From NCBI RefSeq assembly GCF_029478665.1, contig NZ_JARPQB010000053.1:1-38737 (forward strand): a DNA stretch of 38,737 nucleotides, given 5' to 3'. A program made the position numbers and the translations under genes. The notes beneath the pieces were generated by a model. The model worked only from the letters and a program-made list of their open reading frames with translations. It made no database searches and was not told where the DNA came from. Shown one piece after another: positions 1-7,537 of this stretch. Source of the stretch: Pseudomonas entomophila. Lineage in GTDB: Bacteria; Pseudomonadota; Gammaproteobacteria; Pseudomonadales; Pseudomonadaceae. Position 1 is the first letter of the stretch. Every line of letters begins with the position of its first letter.

Positions 1-76
1 CGCTCCTACAGGGGTAGCGCAAGGCTTGAGGTTGGTGCGGTCGGGGGTGGAAGCGGGTTTACCCGCGAAGCAGTCG
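1..76. repeat. REP element remnants at left window edge
   Basis: Bases 1-12 are the CTCCTACAGG tail of a REP whose other half lies outside the window. Bases 53-68 form a second REP-like core, a short palindrome around GGGTTTACCC followed by GCGAA. Other, complete copies of the same core occur in the window, for example at 7408-7498. These are non-coding extragenic repeats of the kind abundant in P. putida. Confidence 0.7.
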
Positions 77-162
77 CCCACAGCGGCGCGTATCCGCCAT
101 CAGCATGCTACTATCGCGCGGCAACCCTGGACGCACCATTGCCTCGACAAGGAACGCCGCGC

Positions 163-237
163 GTGAACACCCCTGCGACCTCTTCGGTCAGCCTTGCCTC
201 TGCCTGTCTCGCCCCTTCATCAGGTAACGCCCGATGA
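163..237 (+). CDS. Possible 24-codon leader ORF coupled to the next gene
   Basis: A GTG at 163 is preceded by AAGGA at 149-153 and opens a 24-codon frame that stops at 235-237, overlapping the ATG at 234 of the membrane-protein gene in an ATGA arrangement. The peptide is rich in Ser, Ala and Pro and has no recognisable domain. The overlap would suit translational coupling. The evidence is only ribosome-site spacing and overlap, so it may be chance. Confidence 0.25.
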   Translation: MNTPATSSVSLASACLAPSSGNAR

Positions 238-1874
238 TCGGCGCCCTGCTACGCCGCTCGGCTTACCCCGCCAGCCATGAACGCTCGCCCCTGCAACGCC
301 TGGCCCTGGCCCTGTGGGGCGGCAACCTGCCGCTGACCCGCGACCAGCAACGCCGCCTGGCACAGGTGATGCTGCTGCCGACCCTGGCCTACCTGCTGGT
401 CACCCTCGCCTTCTGCGCACGCCTGACCGACGTGGTCGGCACCCTGGCCTACCACACCCGGCTGCAACAGCTCGCCGTGCACGGCCAATGGCTGACCGCC
501 GCGTCGGTCGGCCTGCTGGTGCTCAGCTGCCTGCTGCGCAAGAGCATGCGCCAGGCCTGGGGCTTCGGCCGCACGCTGCTGTGGGCGCTGATCATCTGCG
601 GCACCAGCGTATACCTGGGCTACCACGCCCAGCGCCTGCTGGTCGATGCGCTGGTCGAGCGCGCCAGCCCGCAGCAAGAGGCCCAGGCGGCGTTCGGCAT
701 CCCGCTGCTCAACCAGATGCTCAACCATGACCTGCGCCTGGACGGCCAAAGCGCCACCGCGGCCGAGTTGCGCAGCCCCGAAGGCAAGCTGCGCCTGGCC
801 GAACTGGCCCTGCGCCTGCCGGCCATCACCCCGCTGCCCGCCGTCCAGGGCCTGGCGCCGCAAGCCTTCTTCGAGCAGCTCGCCGACCGCCAGCGCGGCG
901 GCCTGGCACGCAACTACGACAACTACCGCGCGGCCACCGCCAAGCTGGAAGACAACTACCGCCAGTACCGGCGCGCCAGCCTGTTCTACTATGGCGCCAC
1001 CAGCCGCATGGCGATCCTCCAGCGCCAGGGCCAGGCCTGGACCGACTACCAGCGCCTGCTGACCAAGCGCGGGCGCAACTACAACCCGTGGAACCTGCCG
1101 GTAAGTGAATGGCAGCCTGTACGCCATGTGCTGCGCGAGCAGATGGGCGTTCCGGTCAACGACCTCTGGCAACCCGAGGACCGCGTCGGTTTCAACAAGG
1201 CAGTGGCCCGCCAGGTGCGCCGCGAGGCGCGCAACCAGTACGCCGAGCTGATCCAGGAACGCATCGATGCCGGCTGGATCGAACCCGGGCTGGGCCGCCC
1301 GGAGTTCCTCGCCGTGGCGGCAGTCCAGGCACAATGGCGCCAGGCCCTGAGCCTGCCGCCCGGCATCACGTTGTATGCCTACCTCACCCAGGACGCCTTC
1401 GCGCGCATGGCCTACCAGCCAGCGCTGCAACACGATGCCCGCGAGCTGATGAAGCAGCGGGTGGCGGCGCCGGACGACCTGTCGACGCTCGGCCGCGACA
1501 GCTACCGTGACCTGGTCACCCCCGCCTTGGCCCTGCTGCTGGCCCTCTGCGGCCTGACCGTGCACCTGTTCAGGGCGCTGACCTACCTGGTGCGCCTGGT
1601 GCAACCGCTGCCGCTGGGGCTCTACGTCAAGCTGCTGGTGCTGTACACGCTGCTGTTGGGCAGCCTGCCGTGGCTGGCCGGCAAGCCCAGCGTGGCGGCC
1701 ACGGCCTTGCCACAACAGGGCGGCGACAGCCTGACGCTGAGCGCACGCCTGGCCAGCCATGCCATCGACTGGCTGGCACCGCTGCAGAACCACGTGCAAC
1801 CGCTGGGCGAGCGCATCCGCGCAGACCTGCTGGGCGGCTATGGCTTCGGCGTGCTCGAGCGCCTCGACGACTGA
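234..1874 (+). CDS. Conserved-looking membrane protein of unknown function
   Basis: This 546-residue protein is not recognised. Three hydrophobic stretches lie in the N-terminal quarter (roughly residues 42-62, 88-102 and 112-135) and two near the C-terminus (about 430-450 and 460-480), which frame a long hydrophilic, Arg- and Gln-rich, probably helical central region of about 290 residues. The pattern suggests an inner-membrane protein with a large soluble domain between two membrane bundles. The ATG at 234 follows AGGTAA at a suitable distance. A strong GC hairpin follows the stop at 1882-1906, so the gene looks monocistronic apart from a possible short leader ORF upstream. No catalytic motif, CxxC pair or nucleotide-binding loop is evident. 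A long antisense frame covers the same region but is regarded as a high-GC artefact. Confidence 0.75.
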   Translation: MIGALLRRSAYPASHERSPLQRLALALWGGNLPLTRDQQRRLAQVMLLPTLAYLLVTLAFCARLTDVVGTLAYHTRLQQLAVHGQWLTAASVGLLVLSCLLRKSMRQAWGFGRTLLWALIICGTSVYLGYHAQRLLVDALVERASPQQEAQAAFGIPLLNQMLNHDLRLDGQSATAAELRSPEGKLRLAELALRLPAITPLPAVQGLAPQAFFEQLADRQRGGLARNYDNYRAATAKLEDNYRQYRRASLFYYGATSRMAILQRQGQAWTDYQRLLTKRGRNYNPWNLPVSEWQPVRHVLREQMGVPVNDLWQPEDRVGFNKAVARQVRREARNQYAELIQERIDAGWIEPGLGRPEFLAVAAVQAQWRQALSLPPGITLYAYLTQDAFARMAYQPALQHDARELMKQRVAAPDDLSTLGRDSYRDLVTPALALLLALCGLTVHLFRALTYLVRLVQPLPLGLYVKLLVLYTLLLGSLPWLAGKPSVAATALPQQGGDSLTLSARLASHAIDWLAPLQNHVQPLGERIRADLLGGYGFGVLERLDD

Positions 1875-1881
1875 TCGCGCA

Positions 1882-1906
1882 CCTGCCCGCCGCAACGGCG
1901 GGCAGG
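1882..1906 (+). terminator. GC-rich hairpin after membrane-protein gene
   Basis: A perfect 11-bp stem (CCTGCCCGCCG paired with CGGCGGGCAGG) closes a three-base CAA loop 8 nt after the stop codon. Only a weak CTTCATT run follows, so it may terminate or may simply protect the mRNA 3' end. Confidence 0.6.
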
Positions 1907-2195
1907 CTTCATTGCAGCCGTGCAATGAACCAACTGCGTCGTTAAGTATTATTGACTTCAACCCCCGTCAAACCCTTGTCACCAAAGGCCTCGACGCCCT
2001 CCAGCCCCCGAAATTCGGTGCCTGAGCCCCCTGCCACTCGTTTGACATATCGAACGGCTCTGGCAAGCTATGAGTCATGCCCCGACCGGCATCGCCCCAG
2101 GTGAGCCGGCAGTGCTCGGGGCTACAGGCTGCACCCATGGCCCCGGCCGTGCGCCTGCACAACAACGACAGGCATGACCTGTCTCAAGGTGACAT
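1907..2195. other. Intergenic region upstream of the C26 hydrolase gene
   Basis: About 290 bases without a convincing gene. A perfect TTGACA hexamer is at 2042-2047, but no good -10 lies at 16-18 bp (AGCTAT at 2066-2071 is poor), so a promoter is only suggested. AAGGTGA just before 2196 serves as the ribosome-binding site for the next gene. Nothing else was recognised. Confidence 0.4.
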
Positions 2196-3005
2196 ATGTC
2201 CAACAGCAACATTGGCAACAAGCAACCCTCCCTGCGCAAACCCGTCGTCCTGATGACCATGGGCAGCCAAGAGCGCAAAGGCCATGACTACCAGGTCATG
2301 ACCCACAAATACATCACTCCGCTGGTCGAATTCGCCGGTTGCGTCCCGGTCCTGGTGCCCACCTGCTGCGGTACCGAGGATCTCGACACCTACCTGGACA
2401 TGGCCGACGGCGTATACCTGACCGGCGCGGGCAGCAACATCGACCCCGCCCTCTACGGCCAGGACAACCAGACCCCCGGCAAGGGCCAGGACCAGAACCG
2501 CGACCTGTTCGACATCCCGCTGGTCAAGGCGGCGATCAAGCGCGGCCTGCCGATCTTCGGCATCTGCCGTGGCATGCAGGAAATCAACGTGGCCCTGGGT
2601 GGCGATATCTACCAGAAGGTCTACGCCGAGCCAGGCTTCAACGACCACCGGGAAAACCCGGAAGACCCGGTCGAGGTCCAGTACGCGGCGGTCCATGGCG
2701 TGAAGATCAAGCCAGGCAGCTGGTTGCGCGACACCCTGGGCACCGACGAGATCCGCGTCAACTCGTTGCATGGCCAGGGCCTGCGCAACCTGGGTGCCGG
2801 CATCGAGCCGATCGCCCACGCCGAGGACGGCCTGGTCGAGGCCATTCACGCGCCGACGCTCTCGCCCTTCCTGTTCGCGGTGCAGTGGCACCCTGAATGG
2901 CAGGCGGCGAAGAACCCTGATTCGATCAAGATGTTCCAGGCCTTCGGCGACGCCTGCCGCGCGCAGGTTCGCAAGGCCCAGGTCAAGCACCACCAGGCTG
3001 CCTGA
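2196..3005 (+). CDS. Gamma-glutamyl-gamma-aminobutyrate hydrolase family protein (peptidase C26, PuuD-like)
   Basis: This 269-residue protein has the class I glutamine amidotransferase fold of the C26 family, whose members hydrolyse gamma-glutamyl amide bonds (for example gamma-Glu-GABA in putrescine breakdown). The nucleophile motif GICRGMQ places the catalytic Cys at about residue 124, and the His-Glu pair is in QWHPEW near residue 230. The length fits PuuD (about 254 residues). The start at 2196 follows AAGGTGA. It lies immediately upstream of the aldarate operon in the same direction, but a hairpin and a REP pair separate them, and no polyamine gene is adjacent, so the true substrate is open. 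It could act on another gamma-glutamyl amide. Confidence 0.85.
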   Translation: MSNSNIGNKQPSLRKPVVLMTMGSQERKGHDYQVMTHKYITPLVEFAGCVPVLVPTCCGTEDLDTYLDMADGVYLTGAGSNIDPALYGQDNQTPGKGQDQNRDLFDIPLVKAAIKRGLPIFGICRGMQEINVALGGDIYQKVYAEPGFNDHRENPEDPVEVQYAAVHGVKIKPGSWLRDTLGTDEIRVNSLHGQGLRNLGAGIEPIAHAEDGLVEAIHAPTLSPFLFAVQWHPEWQAAKNPDSIKMFQAFGDACRAQVRKAQVKHHQAA

Positions 3006-3033
3006 TCCACCGAAGCTTCGTTAGCTTTGATCG

Positions 3034-3060
3034 CGGGGCGGCGCAAGGTCGCCCCCGTTT
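3034..3060 (+). terminator. Putative terminator after the C26 hydrolase gene
   Basis: GGGGCG (3035-3040) pairs with CGCCCC (3050-3055) around a 9-nt loop, followed by CGTTT. It lies about 30 nt after the stop codon. The T-tract is short, so termination efficiency is uncertain. Confidence 0.5.
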
Positions 3061-3199
3061 CCCCGGTCACCCTCTGCTGGTCCCAGAACACATCCCGTGG
3101 AAGCGGGCGGCGGGCTTGTGCCTGTCTCCGCGATCTTTTTTCCCTCCCCTCCCGTCAAGAGATACGATGACTCGAAGAGGTCATCGCGTCTGCATTGGC

Positions 3200-3259
3200 C
3201 CCATCGCGGATGAATCCGCTCCTACGCGATCCCGTAGGAGCGGATTCATCCGCGATGGG
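3200..3259. repeat. Perfect 27-bp inverted repeat (REP pair)
   Basis: The arms 3200-3226 and 3233-3259 are exact reverse complements around a 6-base spacer and contain CGTAGGAGCGG, the REP signature. The core reads GGATGAATCCGC, which differs from the GGGTTTACCC-type and GGCTTCAGCC-type cores elsewhere in the window, so it is a distinct sequence subtype. It lies between the C26 hydrolase gene and the kdgD promoter region. Confidence 0.8.
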
Positions 3260-3314
3260 ATCACCCCGTCCCGCGTGCCAAAAAAATCTGCGCCCAGGGT
3301 CTAGTCATCTCTCT

Positions 3315-3333
3315 AGTTGTACGATAACTTACC
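3315..3333 (+). promoter_or_regulatory. Candidate operator of the GntR/FadR-type regulator, upstream of kdgD
   Basis: The 19 bases AGTTGTACGATAACTTACC match 16 of 19 positions with 10004-10022, upstream of the regulator gene. TTGTACGA resembles the TnGTnnnACnA pattern bound by FadR-subfamily regulators. The site is about 50-70 bp before the kdgD start, where repressor binding could block the promoter. This is inferred from the shared motif. Confidence 0.6.
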
Positions 3334-3384
3334 TCTCACCTTGGTTCTCCCTCCTTTTCCAAGCGCCACAGGATGCCTACAACA

Positions 3385-4302
3385 ATGACCCCACAAGAAC
3401 TGCAATCCATCCTCTCCCACGGCCTGCTGTCGTTCCCCGTCACCGACTTCGACGCCCAGGGCGACTTCAACCCGGCCGGCTACGTCAAGCGCCTGGAATG
3501 GCTTGCCCCCTACGGCGCCAGCGCCCTGTTCGCCGCCGGCGGCACCGGCGAGTTCTTCTCCCTGGCCGCCAGCGAATACAGCCAGGTGATCAAGACGGCG
3601 GTCGACACCTGCGCCACGTCGGTGCCGATCCTTGCCGGTGTGGGCGGCTCGACCCGCCAGGCCATCGAATACGCCAAGGAGGCCGAGCGCCTGGGGGCCA
3701 AGGGCCTGCTGCTGCTGCCCCACTACTTGACCGAAGCCAGCCAGGACGGCGTTGCCGCCCATGTCGAGGCGGTGTGCAAGGCAGTCAACATCGGCGTGGT
3801 GGTGTACAACCGCAACGTCTGCCGCCTGAACGCCGACCTGCTGGAACAGTTGGCCGAACGCTGCCCGAACCTGATCGGCTACAAGGACGGCCTGGGCGAC
3901 ATCGAGCTGATGGTGTCGATTCGTCGCCGCCTGGGCGAGCGCTTCAGCTACCTGGGTGGCCTGCCCACCGCCGAGGTGTATGCTGCGGCATACAAGGCCC
4001 TGGGCGTGCCGGTGTACTCCTCGGCGGTGTTCAACTTCGTGCCGAAGACAGCGATGGACTTCTACCACGCCATCGCCCGCGACGATCACGCCACCGTGGC
4101 CAAGCTGATCGACGACTTCTTCCTGCCGTACCTGGACATCCGCAACCGCAAGGCCGGTTACGCCGTGAGCATCGTCAAGGCCGGGGCCAGGATCGCCGGC
4201 TACGACGCCGGCCCCGTGCGCACGCCGCTGACCGACCTGACCGCGCAGGAATACGAAATGCTCGCCGCGCTGATGGACAAGATGGGCCCGCAAACCCTGT
4301 AA
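3385..4302 (+). CDS. kdgD: 5-dehydro-4-deoxyglucarate dehydratase
   Basis: KdgD belongs to the DapA/NAL class I aldolase superfamily and converts 5-keto-4-deoxy-glucarate to 2-oxoglutarate semialdehyde with loss of water and CO2. Visible features are the GGTGEF substrate loop, the Tyr in VVVYNRNV, and the Schiff-base Lys in IGYKDG (about residue 167). The length of 305 residues fits the family (about 303). The ATG at 3385 is preferred because AGGA at 3370-3373 sits at usable spacing and MTPQEL matches the expected family N-terminus. An ATG at 3373 would have the AGG directly abutting it. This is the first gene of the aldarate operon, with a candidate GntR operator about 50 bp upstream. Confidence 0.95.
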   Translation: MTPQELQSILSHGLLSFPVTDFDAQGDFNPAGYVKRLEWLAPYGASALFAAGGTGEFFSLAASEYSQVIKTAVDTCATSVPILAGVGGSTRQAIEYAKEAERLGAKGLLLLPHYLTEASQDGVAAHVEAVCKAVNIGVVVYNRNVCRLNADLLEQLAERCPNLIGYKDGLGDIELMVSIRRRLGERFSYLGGLPTAEVYAAAYKALGVPVYSSAVFNFVPKTAMDFYHAIARDDHATVAKLIDDFFLPYLDIRNRKAGYAVSIVKAGARIAGYDAGPVRTPLTDLTAQEYEMLAALMDKMGPQTL

Positions 4303-4387
4303 CCAGGTCCGGGGCGCCCCGCCCACCCGCTGATCGCCCCGGCCCTCGCGCCCTGCCTTGGCGCAAATGACGACTACAAGCCCGCAC

Positions 4388-4395
4388 AAAAATAA
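4388..4395 (+). promoter_or_regulatory. Candidate Crc/Hfq CA motif before the transporter gene
   Basis: AAAAATAA fits the AAnAAnAA consensus exactly and lies 5 nt upstream of the GGGAG ribosome-binding site (4401-4405). In Pseudomonas such sites are bound by Hfq with Crc to repress translation when preferred carbon sources are present. A site this short can occur by chance. Confidence 0.45.
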
Positions 4396-4413
4396 CTAGT
4401 GGGAGTACACAGC

Positions 4414-5763
4414 ATGCAAGCGACGAAAAAGACGCATGTGCGCTACCTGATTCTGTTGATGCTGTTCCTGGTGACCACCATCAACTACGCCGACCGCGCC
4501 ACCATCGCCATCGCCGGCTCCAGCCTGCAGAAAGACCTGGGCATCGACGCGGTCACCCTCGGCTACATCTTCTCCGCCTTCGGTTGGGCCTATGTGGCCG
4601 GGCAGATCCCCGGCGGCTGGCTGCTCGACCGCTTCGGCTCGAAGAACGTCTACGCCTTCAGCATCTTCACCTGGTCGCTGTTCACCCTGCTGCAGGGCTT
4701 TGTCGGTGGCCTGCCAGTGGCCTGGGCGGTGGTGACCCTGTTCACCCTGCGCTTCCTGGTCGGTTTCGCCGAAGCGCCGTCGTTCCCCGGCAACGCCCGC
4801 ATCGTCGCGGCCTGGTTCCCCACCCAGGAACGCGGCACCGCCTCGGCGATCTTCAACTCGGCGCAGTACTTCGCCACGGCGCTGTTCGCGCCGATCATGG
4901 GCTGGATCGTGTTCACCTTCGGCTGGGAGCACGTGTTCGTCGTCATGGGCGCGCTGGGCATCGTGTTCTCGATGGTCTGGCTCAAGACCATCCACAACCC
5001 TCGCCAGCACCCCCGCATCAGCCAGGCCGAGCTCGAACACATCGAGCACAACGGTGGCCTGGTGGACATGGACCAGAAGCGCGGCAACGACGGCCCGAAA
5101 TGGGGCTACATCAAGCAACTGCTGACCAGCCGCATGCTGCTGGGCGTTTACCTGGGCCAGTACTGCATCAACGCCATCACCTACTTCTTCCTGACCTGGT
5201 TCCCGGTGTACCTGGTGCAGGAACGCGGCATGACCATCCTCAAGGCCGGCTTCATCGCCTCGCTGCCGGCGGTGTGCGGCTTCATCGGCGGCGTGCTCGG
5301 CGGGGTGATCTCGGACTGGCTGCTGCGCCGTGGCCACTCGCTGACCTTCTCGCGCAAGCTGCCGATCGTCTGCGGCCTGTTGCTGTCGACCACCATGGTG
5401 TTCTGCAACTACGTCGACGCCGAGTGGATGGTGGTCGGTTTCATGACCCTGGCGTTCTTCGGCAAGGGCATCGGCGCGCTGGGCTGGGCGGTGGTCGCCG
5501 ACACCTCGCCCAAGCAGATCGCCGGGCTGTCAGGCGGGCTGTTCAACACCTTCGGCAACATCGCCTCGATCACCACCCCCATCGTCATCGGCTACATCAT
5601 CAGCGCCACCGGCTCGTTCAAGTGGGCCCTGGTGTACGTGGGCGCCAACGCCCTGGTGGCGGTGTTCAGCTACCTGGTGATCGTCGGCCCGATCAAGCGC
5701 ATCGAGCTCGAACAGCCCCCAAAGGACCAACCTGCGCCCGGCGCTGAGCTGGCACGCCCATAA
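4414..5763 (+). CDS. gudP: MFS glucarate/galactarate transporter (GudP type)
   Basis: This 449-residue major facilitator of the anion:cation symporter family closely resembles E. coli GudP along its length, including INYADRATIAIAG after helix 1, GQIPGGWLLDRFGSK in loop 2-3, and FAEAPSFPGN. About 12 membrane helices are visible. It would import D-glucarate and galactarate by proton symport across the inner membrane. ATG 4414 is chosen because GGGAG at 4401-4405 is well placed; a GTG at 4399 in frame would overlap that site. It lies 111 bp after kdgD and 76 bp before garD. A CA motif before its start suggests catabolite control. Confidence 0.93.
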   Translation: MQATKKTHVRYLILLMLFLVTTINYADRATIAIAGSSLQKDLGIDAVTLGYIFSAFGWAYVAGQIPGGWLLDRFGSKNVYAFSIFTWSLFTLLQGFVGGLPVAWAVVTLFTLRFLVGFAEAPSFPGNARIVAAWFPTQERGTASAIFNSAQYFATALFAPIMGWIVFTFGWEHVFVVMGALGIVFSMVWLKTIHNPRQHPRISQAELEHIEHNGGLVDMDQKRGNDGPKWGYIKQLLTSRMLLGVYLGQYCINAITYFFLTWFPVYLVQERGMTILKAGFIASLPAVCGFIGGVLGGVISDWLLRRGHSLTFSRKLPIVCGLLLSTTMVFCNYVDAEWMVVGFMTLAFFGKGIGALGWAVVADTSPKQIAGLSGGLFNTFGNIASITTPIVIGYIISATGSFKWALVYVGANALVAVFSYLVIVGPIKRIELEQPPKDQPAPGAELARP

Positions 5764-5771
5764 GCGAACCA

Positions 5772-5799
5772 CGCCAGCGCCTTCACCCCGGGGCTGGCG
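5772..5799 (+). other. Intercistronic stem-loop between transporter and garD
   Basis: CGCCAGC (5772-5778) pairs with GCTGGCG (5793-5799) in the 76-bp gap. No T-tract follows, so it is more likely an mRNA processing or stability element than a terminator. Confidence 0.4.
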
Positions 5800-5839
5800 G
5801 CAGAACGAAGCCTGAATGAATGACAAGAAGGGCCTGACC

Positions 5840-7393
5840 ATGCAGTTGATCGAACATTCCGAGTCGCCCCGCTACGTCCGCCTGCACGCCGACGATAACG
5901 TCGTGGTGGTGGTCAACGACGGCGGCCTGGGCGAAGGCGCGCGCTTCGCCGACGGCCTGACCCTGGTCGAAGGCGTGCCGCAGAGCCACAAGGTGGCCAC
6001 CGTCGACATCCGCCAGGGCGAAGCGGTGCGCCGCTACGGGCAGGTCATCGGCTACGCCCTGGAAGACCTGCGCCAGGGCAGCTGGGTGAAGGAGGACCAG
6101 CTGCGCATGCCGGCCGCGCCGGCGCTGGACAGCCTGCCCCGTTGCGATGCCGTGCCGGCGGCCCTGCCGCCATTGGCGGGTTTCACCTTCGAGGGCTACC
6201 GCAATAAGGATGGCACCGTCGGCACCCGCAACATCCTAGGCATCACCACCACCGTGCAATGCGTGACCGGGGTGCTCGACCATGCGGTAAAACGCATCCG
6301 CGCCGAACTGCTGCCCAAGTACCCCAACGTCGACGACGTGGTCGCCCTAACCCACAGCTACGGCTGTGGCGTGGCGATCAACGCCCGCGACGCCTACATC
6401 CCGATCCGCACCGTGCGCAACCTGGCGCGCAATCCCAACCTCGGTGGCGAGGCCCTGGTGATCAGCCTGGGCTGCGAAAAACTCCAGGCCGGCCAGGTGA
6501 TGCACGACGACGACCCTTCCGTGGACCTCAGCGAACCCTGGCTATATCGCCTGCAGGATGCCTCCCTCGGCTTCACCGAGATGATCGAGCAGATCATGGC
6601 CCTGGCCGAGACCCGCCTGAAGAAGCTCGACCAGCGTCGCCGCGAGACCGTGCCGGCCAGCGAGCTGATCCTCGGCATGCAGTGCGGCGGCAGCGACGCA
6701 TTCTCCGGCATCACTGCCAACCCGGCGCTGGGCTATGCCGCCGACCTGCTGGTGCGCGCCGGGGCCACGGTGCTGTTCTCGGAAGTCACCGAAGTGCGCG
6801 ACGCCATCTACATGCTCACCTCCCGCGCCGAAACCCCGGAAGTGGCCGAAGCGCTGGTGCGCGAGATGGACTGGTATGACCGCTACCTGCAGCAGGGCGC
6901 GGCCGACCGTAGCGCCAACACCACGCCGGGCAACAAGAAAGGCGGTTTGTCGAACATCGTCGAGAAAGCCCTCGGTTCGATCGTCAAGTCCGGCAGTGGC
7001 GCCATCCAGGGCGTGCTCGGCCCTGGCGAGCGGGTCACCCGCAAGGGCCTGGTGTTCTGCGCCACGCCGGCCAGCGACTTCGTCTGCGGCACTCTGCAGC
7101 TGGCGGCCGGGATGAACCTGCATGTATTCACCACCGGCCGTGGCACCCCCTACGGCCTGGCCATGGCACCGGTGGTCAAGGTGTGCACCCGCAGCGAACT
7201 GGCACAGCGCTGGCCCGACCTGATCGACATCGACGCCGGGCGCATCGCCACTGGCCGAGCGACCCTCGAAGAGCTGGGCTGGGAGCTGTTCCACTACTAC
7301 CTGGACGTCGCCAGCGGCCGCCGGCAGACCTGGGCGGAAAAGCACGGGCTGCACAACGACATCACCCTGTTCAACCCCGCCCCCATCACCTGA
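5840..7393 (+). CDS. garD: Galactarate dehydratase
   Basis: GarD removes water from galactarate (mucate) to give 5-keto-4-deoxy-glucarate, the substrate of KdgD. The 517-residue protein has the two parts of the UxaA/GarD family: a small N-terminal SAF-like domain (about residues 1-95; DNVVVVVNDGGL) and a large catalytic domain with GTVGTRN, SYGCGVAIN, MQCGGSDAFSG and FTTGRGTPYG. The enzyme class needs a divalent metal. ATG 5840 is chosen over 5816 because AAGGG precedes it and the shorter N-terminus aligns with E. coli GarD. The gene is followed by a REP pair, then the semialdehyde dehydrogenase. Confidence 0.95.
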   Translation: MQLIEHSESPRYVRLHADDNVVVVVNDGGLGEGARFADGLTLVEGVPQSHKVATVDIRQGEAVRRYGQVIGYALEDLRQGSWVKEDQLRMPAAPALDSLPRCDAVPAALPPLAGFTFEGYRNKDGTVGTRNILGITTTVQCVTGVLDHAVKRIRAELLPKYPNVDDVVALTHSYGCGVAINARDAYIPIRTVRNLARNPNLGGEALVISLGCEKLQAGQVMHDDDPSVDLSEPWLYRLQDASLGFTEMIEQIMALAETRLKKLDQRRRETVPASELILGMQCGGSDAFSGITANPALGYAADLLVRAGATVLFSEVTEVRDAIYMLTSRAETPEVAEALVREMDWYDRYLQQGAADRSANTTPGNKKGGLSNIVEKALGSIVKSGSGAIQGVLGPGERVTRKGLVFCATPASDFVCGTLQLAAGMNLHVFTTGRGTPYGLAMAPVVKVCTRSELAQRWPDLIDIDAGRIATGRATLEELGWELFHYYLDVASGRRQTWAEKHGLHNDITLFNPAPIT

Positions 7394-7407
7394 AAGCGCA
7401 CCTCGAA

Positions 7408-7498
7408 CCCTGTAGGAGCGGGTTCACCCGCGAGACAGACACCGCGTTGTCTGGCACCCGCTTCGCTGGTGTTCGCGGGTAAACCCGCTCCTACAGGG
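7408..7498. repeat. REP pair inside the aldarate operon
   Basis: Two inverted REP copies with the CTGTAGGAGCGGG core (left arm 7408-7434, right arm 7472-7498) flank about 37 bases. They lie between garD and the dehydrogenase gene and could fold in the mRNA, lowering expression of the last gene or protecting the upstream message from 3' decay. Confidence 0.85.
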
Positions 7499-7537
7499 TC
7501 GGCTCGCCGTCACACTTCTTACTTAAAAGGAGCCCCC

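Noticed and set aside
249..1961. A 570-codon open frame on the minus strand
   Set aside because: Antisense to the membrane-protein gene, without motifs and with very high Gln, Ala and Gly content typical of a shadow frame.
2042..2074. A sigma-70 promoter before the C26 hydrolase gene
   Set aside because: The -35 is perfect but the best -10 at proper spacing matches only poorly.
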